Assembly: GCA_945861235.1 (NCBI GenBank)
Contig: CAMATV010000063.1
Span: 1-11,439, forward strand
Origin: Opitutus sp. GAS368
GTDB lineage: Bacteria > Verrucomicrobiota > Verrucomicrobiia > Opitutales > Opitutaceae
DNA: 11,439 bases
Direction of reading: 5' to 3'
Shown here: positions 6,235-11,439 of the stretch, one piece after another
Numbering within the stretch: the first letter of the stretch is position 1
Layout of the letters: each line of letters opens with the position of its first letter
Translations under genes and position numbers: made by a program
Notes under the pieces: generated by a model
The model's input: the letters and a program-made list of their open reading frames with translations, nothing else
Databases searched by the model: none
What the model was told of the DNA's origin: nothing

Positions 6235-9200
6235 CTAGAAGTTGAACGTCGAGGTCAGCGTGAACTTCCGCGAATCGATAATGCGGAACGCCCACGGCGT
6301 GCCGTCGAAGTTTACCTGTGTTGGCATCAGGCGGCCGCCCTCAGTGACGTTCTCGATATTGAGCTGAATTTTCCAGCCGACACGGTCGTTGAAAATCTTG
6401 CGCGAATAGGAAACCCAAAGGTCGGTGTAGTAATTGCCATCGTCGAAGACGGGGCGCGTGACATCGTTGAGGTTGATCACGGTGGGCGAATTCACGGGGT
6501 CGCCGACTTTCCCATAGAAGCCGATGGCGGCCTTTGACTCGTAGCGTTCGGCACCGCCGACGGACACGCCCTTGAGCTTGCCCTCGCGGAAGGTGTAGTT
6601 CGTCAGGAAGGAGCCGTGGTATTGGCGCTCGAGGGGCGAGCGCGCACCTTCGAGCGCTTTGGCGAGGGCAACCTGCGAAACGACGACGTTATTGTGGTAA
6701 GCCTGAGCGCTGGTGTTGCCATCGGTGTTTTCGATTTGGGCGACGCCGGCGTAACCGTAGCCGGTCCAGAAATTCTTGAGCGACCAGCGGCGGCTGGTGT
6801 TCGGGTCGACGAAGTCCGGGATGTCAGGCGCCGCGTTGGTGGTCCACTTCGGGAGCCGCTCGGCGAGCCAGGCGTCATACTGCGGAGCGATGTTGGTGTA
6901 GGTGCTCTGCTGTTTGCTGCCGGTGAACTTCATGGTCCAATTCGGAATTGGGTTGAAGGTGACCTGGATCTCCGTGCCCTTGGCTTGGCTGTCCTGCGTG
7001 GCACCGGAGCTGAGGCCGCTGTAGTAGTTGAGCGGGAGCTTGATCAGGTCGTAGATCTTCTGCTGGTTCGCCGTATCCGAAACGTTGTTCACGCTGTCGG
7101 TGTTCCAGTTGGCGACGGAGACGATCTGGTCGACCGTGCGACCGGCGGCGACGCCGTTGCGGAGGCGCTGGACGGCGCTGGCCCACGGGAGGCCGGTCGT
7201 CGTATCGGCATAGGCGAGACGGGTGAGGAGCGTGCCGGCCGCACCGGTGCGCTCGCTCTGGCTGGTGTTTTCATACCAGTTAAGACGGACGACGAGTTTG
7301 TTTTTCAAGACACTGAAACCGACGCCGTAGTCGGAGCCGTCGCCGGTGGGTTTCGCGAGCGGCTTGAAAAAATAATCGGTCTGATAGGTGGCGGGAGGAT
7401 TAAAGTTGTTGGATTTGTTGTAGTAAAACGTCGTGCCTTGGAGGAGTTCCGCGACGAACGAATCGCCGCCACCGCCGAGGTTTTGCACAAAGCCGTGCCC
7501 CTTCAGCGGGCGGAAAGCGGCACCGAGGGTCTTGGTGTCGCCCGTCAGCGCGTCCCAGCGACCCCAGCGACTCATGACGGTATTGTAATTGATGAGGCCG
7601 GTGGAATTGGCGGTGAACAACTCAGCGTTGGTGAGCGCCGGCGAGGTGACTTTGCCGAGGACGTCGGTGATGGCACCGGAGGTCGTGATGCGAGCGCGGT
7701 AATCGTCGTGGCGCCAGCCGAGGGTGGCGATGAGGCGATCCTCCCAGAGGTAGCTCTGTGCGGCGAGCGTCCAGCTCTTGACCTCGCGCCGGGTGCGGAA
7801 ACTGCCGGCCGCCGAGAAGAGCGCCTGCTCGGTTACGCTGTCGTTTTGGAACTGCTGTGTCGTATGATTGAATACCTGCACCTGCGACGTGAACGGAGCA
7901 TTCCAACCTTGGTTGCCATAGAAGCCGGCGGAGTGGGTCGAGACGCCCTGCGCGCCACCGGGGCTGGCCAGATAGTATTTGCGCATGAGCGCACTGTTGA
8001 GCGCGAGTTGCTGCCCGGGCAGCGCGAGATTGGAAACGTAACGGAGCTTCGCGTCGGCATCGCCGTCGACGAAATTATTGCGATGGCGCTCGATCGCGCG
8101 ACTGACGTTTTGCTTGGTGCCGAGGGCGAGGAGGCGATGGCGTCCCAGCCATTTCAGGACACTGGACTGCTCGGTGAAATTCAGATCATACGCGAGCATG
8201 GCGCGGTAGTTGTCATCGGTCTGCGGCGCGTAGAAAGTATCGAGACCGCCGCCGACGCCTTCGGAGACGAAGGGCAGGCCGAAGTAGGGATTCGCGGTGC
8301 CGTTGAGGTTCTTCACGTTGGTATCGATCTGGATCGTGGCACCGGTGAGCTGGTTCATGGTGTAGTTGTCGAAGCCATCGATATCCTGACGCAGCCAACC
8401 CGCGCTGAAGAAGAGGTCGGGCAGAATCTGTTGCTCGATTTCCAAATTATAGTTAGCCGAGCGCAGCTGCGAAAAATTGGTCTGGAGATGATTATATTTA
8501 GTCCAGTCGTAGATGGATTTTTTGGTGACTCCGGGGATCTGGTAACTGCCGTAGGTAAAGGTGCGGCCATTGATCGAGGTCGTGGGAACCGGCAAATTGG
8601 CGGAGGATGACCACTGGCGGTCGAGCATGAGGAAACGGGGATCACCGGCGGTGTAGCCGAGAGTCGCGGGCGTGGGGGTCGCGGTGGCGGGATTGGTCTG
8701 CGCCGGGGCGTAGAACACCGGGTTGCGCTGAAAGAACGCGATGGATTGGCCGCCATCGATCAGCCGCAGCGGACGCGCGGTGTCTTCGAACTGGATACCG
8801 GGGACGAACTGCGGGTTGTTCGCGAGCGTGCCGGCCGCACCGGCGCCGAGGATGGTGTTGACGCCCGCGACATAGCCGGGGGAGTTGACGTTGGAAACGT
8901 AGGGCCCGACGACGCGGTTGGTGTCGAGCACCGTGATCATCCGGGTGGTCGGATCGTAGGCCGGCCGGCCGGCGGCAAACCATGAACTCACAAAATCGCG
9001 GGGCGTGAGGGAATTCGGGCGGTTGGCGTCGTTGCGGTAATTTTCGGCGAACCCGCGCAAAATCGTTTTCTCGAAAGGCTTGTAGGTGATCGCGGCGTAT
9101 TGGCGGCGGGTGAGATCGCGGGAGGGTTTCCGCTGGAACTGTTGGTCGTTGTAGAGGAAGGCACCGTAGATGGCCAACTTGTCCTTCACGAGCTCGCGAT

Positions 9201-9900
9201 TGAACGAGAAGGCCGTGCGGAACGAGCCGTAGTGGTCAGTGCGGAGGACGAGCTGGTTGGTGTTCTTGTTGAGCGCGGCCTGGGAGGTGGTCTGGTTGAC
9301 GATGCCGGCCGGGGTGCCGAGGCCGAAGAGCAGCGAGTTTGGACCGCGGGTGATTTCGACCGATTGCGTGTTGTAGGAATCGAACGGCACCCGGTTGTTC
9401 GTCGGGAAATTATTGATCGCGGCGTCGGGGGCGGCGAGCCCACGGATGCGGTTCGACTGGGCGTTAGTGGTGCTATCGCCGTTGTTCCCGAAACTGTAGC
9501 CGGCGACGGAATCCTTGGCTGTGCCGCGGTCCACGATCGAGGGTGTGTAGGTGCCGGAGCCCTCGGTGCTCGCCTCGTATTTGAAGACGTCGTTGATATC
9601 GAGCGACGCGGTGTCGTCCATCTGCTGCTTCGTCACGACGGTGATCGAAGCGGCGAGGTCGGCGAGGTTGGTATTAAGGCGACTGCCAGCGAGGGTGTTC
9701 TCGGCGAAATAGCCGGAGTCCTTCGTCGTGGTGACTTGAAACGGCGTCAGCACGATGGCCTTGTCGTCACTGGCGTTGGCGACGGACGACGCGGCACGCG
9801 CCGGCGTCTGCGCCGAGGTGGAAACAACCGCGATCGCCGAGCCGGTCAGGGCAAGGAGCAGGGGTCGGGAAATGAGTCGGGTCCATTGGGAGGCGTTCAT
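6235..9900 (-). CDS. TonB-dependent outer-membrane receptor (TBDR2)
   Basis: A 1221-aa outer-membrane receptor for TonB-driven import. A signal peptide covers residues 1-30 (Arg8 and Arg12, a Leu/Ala-rich core, 'STSA' before Gln31). A TonB-box-like 'AIVLTPFQV' is at 48-56. The plug runs from about 67 to 205 with 'DINDVFKYE' (101-109), 'NRIRGL' (150-155) and 'VEITRGPNSLLFGLG' (181-195). A very long barrel follows, with 'NSLTPRDF' in its early part and a C-terminus FTLTSTFNF that ends in the aromatic residue expected for outer-membrane barrel assembly. An in-frame start 29 codons upstream exists but would bury the signal peptide, so the ATG at 9900 is preferred. No Shine-Dalgarno is visible. 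Tandem terminators follow the stop codon. It resembles TBDR1 at both ends but has no EF-hand extension. The ligand is unknown. Confidence 0.95.
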   Translation of the reverse strand: MNASQWTRLISRPLLLALTGSAIAVVSTSAQTPARAASSVANASDDKAIVLTPFQVTTTKDSGYFAENTLAGSRLNTNLADLAASITVVTKQQMDDTASLDINDVFKYEASTEGSGTYTPSIVDRGTAKDSVAGYSFGNNGDSTTNAQSNRIRGLAAPDAAINNFPTNNRVPFDSYNTQSVEITRGPNSLLFGLGTPAGIVNQTTSQAALNKNTNQLVLRTDHYGSFRTAFSFNRELVKDKLAIYGAFLYNDQQFQRKPSRDLTRRQYAAITYKPFEKTILRGFAENYRNDANRPNSLTPRDFVSSWFAAGRPAYDPTTRMITVLDTNRVVGPYVSNVNSPGYVAGVNTILGAGAAGTLANNPQFVPGIQFEDTARPLRLIDGGQSIAFFQRNPVFYAPAQTNPATATPTPATLGYTAGDPRFLMLDRQWSSSANLPVPTTSINGRTFTYGSYQIPGVTKKSIYDWTKYNHLQTNFSQLRSANYNLEIEQQILPDLFFSAGWLRQDIDGFDNYTMNQLTGATIQIDTNVKNLNGTANPYFGLPFVSEGVGGGLDTFYAPQTDDNYRAMLAYDLNFTEQSSVLKWLGRHRLLALGTKQNVSRAIERHRNNFVDGDADAKLRYVSNLALPGQQLALNSALMRKYYLASPGGAQGVSTHSAGFYGNQGWNAPFTSQVQVFNHTTQQFQNDSVTEQALFSAAGSFRTRREVKSWTLAAQSYLWEDRLIATLGWRHDDYRARITTSGAITDVLGKVTSPALTNAELFTANSTGLINYNTVMSRWGRWDALTGDTKTLGAAFRPLKGHGFVQNLGGGGDSFVAELLQGTTFYYNKSNNFNPPATYQTDYFFKPLAKPTGDGSDYGVGFSVLKNKLVVRLNWYENTSQSERTGAAGTLLTRLAYADTTTGLPWASAVQRLRNGVAAGRTVDQIVSVANWNTDSVNNVSDTANQQKIYDLIKLPLNYYSGLSSGATQDSQAKGTEIQVTFNPIPNWTMKFTGSKQQSTYTNIAPQYDAWLAERLPKWTTNAAPDIPDFVDPNTSRRWSLKNFWTGYGYAGVAQIENTDGNTSAQAYHNNVVVSQVALAKALEGARSPLERQYHGSFLTNYTFREGKLKGVSVGGAERYESKAAIGFYGKVGDPVNSPTVINLNDVTRPVFDDGNYYTDLWVSYSRKIFNDRVGWKIQLNIENVTEGGRLMPTQVNFDGTPWAFRIIDSRKFTLTSTFNF

Positions 9901-10126
9901 GGTAGAAAATCTGGCTCGGGTTTCGGTCGTGAAAGAGGGAATCGTCGGAAGATCCGCTCCCGCGGCACGGTCTCCTGTGGAAGGCACAGGGGGGCACGGA
10001 AACGGATCGGGTGACGTGAAAAACGATCAGCGCTACGCCCAACGCCGGCCACCGCAATCACCCGACCAGCCGGACAGTCAGGCTACACTGGCTGCACGCG
10101 GGCGGCGCGCGGGCGGAGACGAGATA
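9901..10126 (-). other. Upstream region of TBDR2
   Basis: This 226-bp non-coding stretch must hold the TBDR2 leader and probably its promoter, since a large palindrome separates it from lnt. I see no convincing -10/-35 pair. A small hairpin (CCTGTG at 9974-9979, CACAGG at 9985-9990) lies in the presumed leader. No riboswitch fold was recognised. Confidence 0.4.
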
Positions 10127-10169
10127 ACTCAGTCCAAATCGCTTTCAAGTTGAGACCAACGGACCCGAG

Positions 10170-10228
10170 GTAGGAGCCCGCTTGCGGGCGATTCAGGATG
10201 CAAAAATCGCCTGCAAGCAGGCTCCTAC
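10170..10228. repeat. REPIN-like inverted pair of REP units
   Basis: Two 24-nt units, 10170-10193 on the plus strand and 10205-10228 on the minus strand, match at 22 of 24 positions. Each begins with GTAG and then carries its own short palindrome: GCCCGCTTGCGGGC on the left, and on the minus strand of the right unit GCCTGCTTGCAGGC. The compensating differences in the two stems keep both hairpins paired. GTAG heads facing outward with an 11-nt spacer are the hallmark of REP doublets mobilised by RAYT (REP-associated tyrosine transposase) proteins. Confidence 0.8.
10202..10222 (-). terminator. Possible lnt terminator formed by the right REP unit
   Basis: Read in the lnt direction, the right REP hairpin (GCCTGC-TT-GCAGGC, 10209-10222) is followed by GATTTTTG, i.e. 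five T residues. It lies about 48-60 nt past the lnt stop codon and could act as an intrinsic terminator, although the tight 2-4 nt loop and competing fold with the left REP unit make this uncertain. Confidence 0.4.
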
Positions 10229-10269
10229 CCCCCCACCCCAGTTAAGCTCATCTTGAAAGCGAATTGGAA

Positions 10270-11439
10270 TCAGTCTGCTTTTCTAGCCGCCGGCGGGCTC
10301 AGCGCTAGCGCACCGACTCCCAGCAAAACCGCGCCGACGCAGGCGAGCACGAACCAGTCGCCGTATTGGACGTAGACACTCGCTTGACCGATCCAGCGTT
10401 TGTCGCGGGTGACCGTCACGGTGCGGGTGCCGCGGAAATAAATGCTGCCCGCGTCGTTCGTGACCACGGAGCGCACGCCGCCAAATTCGTCGATCCAGCC
10501 GCTCCAACCGCCGTTGCCGCAGCGCAGCACGGGGCGACGCGTCTCGACCGCGCGAAGCACCGCGTGCGCGGCGTGTTGGTAGGCCGCCCCACCCTCACCG
10601 TACCAAGCGCTGTTCGTCAGCACCGCGAGCACCTCGGCACCGGAGCGCACGCTGCCACGCGCGAGCTGGGGAAAAATATCCTCGTAGCAAATAAGCGGGC
10701 CGAACACGGCCGGGTTTTCCTTCAACGGCATCACCAAGGGCGCCGCCTCCAGGCCGCGCTCAAAATCGCCGCCGATCGGCACGAACTTCGAGAGCCACCC
10801 GAAGATCGGCCGCAGCGGCACAAATTCGCCGAAGGGCACGAGCTGGCGCTTCGCATAAAAATCTTTCTGCACGCCACCACCCGGAGTGACGAGCAGCGCG
10901 CCATTGTACCAGCGCTCATTCGCCGCACCGGGATTTTCGATGACGACCGAGCCCAACAGCAACGGCGTGTGGGCGCGCGCGGCGAGCGAGTCGGCAAAGG
11001 CCTGAGCACTCGCGTCACCGCGCACGGCAAACGGTGTGCTCGCCTCGGGCCACAGGATGAGATCGGGGCGGGTTTCGCCGGCCTTGAGCGTAGTGCTCTC
11101 CAGAATTTCGAGGATGCCCTGCGCTTTGGCCTGATCCCATTTCACCTCCTGCGGGATGTAGGGCTGCACAAAAGAAATGCGCCCCAACGGCACGCTGTAG
11201 CGCTGGCGGTTAAACATTTCCTGCACCTGCACGCTCACGCAGAGCATCAGCAGAAACAGTCCAAACATGAACTCAGGTCGACGGAGATTCCAGCCGGTTT
11301 GACGTTCGATGAAGAGACTGTGCGCCATGGCCGCGAAGCCGAGGTTCATCGCGACGAGCACGAACGACACCCCGTAGCCGCCCGTAAACGCCGCGATCTG
11401 CAAAATACTCGCGCGCTCCCATTGGCTCGCAGAGAGCGG
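10270..11439 (-). CDS. lnt: Apolipoprotein N-acyltransferase Lnt, C-terminal part
   Basis: Lnt moves an acyl chain from phospholipid to the N-terminal Cys of apolipoproteins at the periplasmic face of the inner membrane, the last step of lipoprotein maturation. 389 residues are visible, and the reading frame stays open to the right edge ('PLSASQWERASILQIAAF'), so the N-terminal membrane part and start are missing (E. coli Lnt is about 512 aa). Seen: membrane segments ending with 'FMFGLFLLMLCV', then the nitrilase-like catalytic domain with Glu in 'ILWPEAS' (codon 11046-11044), Lys in 'FYAKRQLVPFGEFVP' (10851-10849) and Cys in 'LICYED' (10689-10687). These equal the E. coli catalytic triad Glu267/Lys335/Cys387. 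'LTNSAWYG' follows, and a final membrane helix ('FVLACVGAVLLGVGALAL') precedes the short tail. The stop codon overlaps the arm of a palindromic element. Confidence 0.95.
   Translation of the reverse strand, partial: PLSASQWERASILQIAAFTGGYGVSFVLVAMNLGFAAMAHSLFIERQTGWNLRRPEFMFGLFLLMLCVSVQVQEMFNRQRYSVPLGRISFVQPYIPQEVKWDQAKAQGILEILESTTLKAGETRPDLILWPEASTPFAVRGDASAQAFADSLAARAHTPLLLGSVVIENPGAANERWYNGALLVTPGGGVQKDFYAKRQLVPFGEFVPLRPIFGWLSKFVPIGGDFERGLEAAPLVMPLKENPAVFGPLICYEDIFPQLARGSVRSGAEVLAVLTNSAWYGEGGAAYQHAAHAVLRAVETRRPVLRCGNGGWSGWIDEFGGVRSVVTNDAGSIYFRGTRTVTVTRDKRWIGQASVYVQYGDWFVLACVGAVLLGVGALALSPPAARKAD

Larger units (their letters stand above)
10127..10274. repeat. Nested palindromic element (possible MITE) between lnt and TBDR2
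   Basis: Outer arms: 10134-10154 and 10247-10267 are inverted repeats with 19 of 21 matches (core CGCTTTCAAG). With weaker pairing they extend to 10127 and 10274 (24 of 28). Between them sits a separate inverted pair of REP-like units (10170-10228). The right outer arm abuts, and in its extension includes, the lnt stop codon at 10270-10272. A run of seven C residues (10228-10234) borders the inner element. No transposase ORF is present, so any mobility would have to be in trans. Confidence 0.7.

Noticed and set aside
6616..8610. 664-aa plus-strand ORF antisense to TBDR2
   Set aside because: Despite its length it shows the Val/Glu/Gly/Asp-rich composition of an antisense frame and no domain; TBDR2 on the other strand has clear plug and barrel motifs.
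646..9900. Assigning the receptors to iron-siderophore, vitamin B12 or a specific sugar
   Set aside because: No ligand-specific motif, SusD partner, ferric-uptake site or riboswitch is visible, so any substrate name would be a guess.
9901..9987. Upstream start for TBDR2 adding 29 residues
   Set aside because: It would place 29 polar residues before a classical signal peptide; the ATG at 9900 directly precedes that peptide.
9100..10014. 304-aa plus-strand ORF over the TBDR2 5' end
   Set aside because: It is an antisense shadow with no domain, mostly overlapping the receptor's plug and signal-peptide codons.
10228..10240. C-rich tract as a phase-variation switch
   Set aside because: The run is only seven C residues, lies between genes downstream of lnt, and sits far from any promoter I can support.
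11401..11403. TTG as the start of lnt
   Set aside because: The frame continues to the window edge with Lnt-like sequence, so this TTG is an internal Leu codon.

Overview
The window is high-GC DNA from a Gram-negative, diderm bacterium. The style of its two TonB-dependent receptors points to the Verrucomicrobiota, most likely Opitutaceae: a 'V-x-L-x-P-F-x-V' TonB box, 'DINDxFxYE', 'NRIRGL', 'RGPNS' and 'NSLTPRD' motifs, and very long barrels. This placement is by recognition, not by search. All five genes lie on the minus strand, so the locus reads right to left.

In transcription order: (1) positions 11439-10270 hold the C-terminal 389 residues of apolipoprotein N-acyltransferase (lnt), with all three catalytic residues visible; its 5' end is outside the window. 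(2) Positions 10127-10274 hold a nested palindrome whose outer arm overlaps the lnt stop codon and whose core is an inverted pair of REP-like units. (3) Positions 9900-6235 encode a 1221-aa TonB-dependent receptor (TBDR2), followed by two tandem intrinsic terminators (about 6163-6227). (4) Positions 6137-4239 encode a 632-aa multi-pass membrane protein with a GT-C-like N-terminal 'FDD' loop and five C-terminal TPRs, resembling TMTC proteins. It carries an in-frame REP-like palindrome within its coding sequence. (5) Positions 4089-646 encode a second, divergent receptor (TBDR1, 1147 aa) with an EF-hand loop between signal peptide and TonB box. (6) Positions 351-645 are non-coding and hold a 95-bp palindromic repeat, a small stem-loop and a 12-bp tandem repeat. 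(7) Positions 350-1 hold the first 116 codons of a malate/L-lactate dehydrogenase-family oxidoreductase, cut by the window edge.

The genes are mostly cell-envelope functions: lipoprotein maturation, outer-membrane uptake, a probable membrane glycosyltransferase, and one soluble dehydrogenase that might act on an imported substrate. Nothing shows that they form one pathway, and the receptors' ligands cannot be read from sequence. I do not see an undescribed multi-gene system. The most notable signals are the palindrome encoded inside the TPR membrane protein, the EF-hand on TBDR1, and the density of mobile palindromic repeats. No tRNA, rRNA, CRISPR array, transposase gene or riboswitch was recognised.
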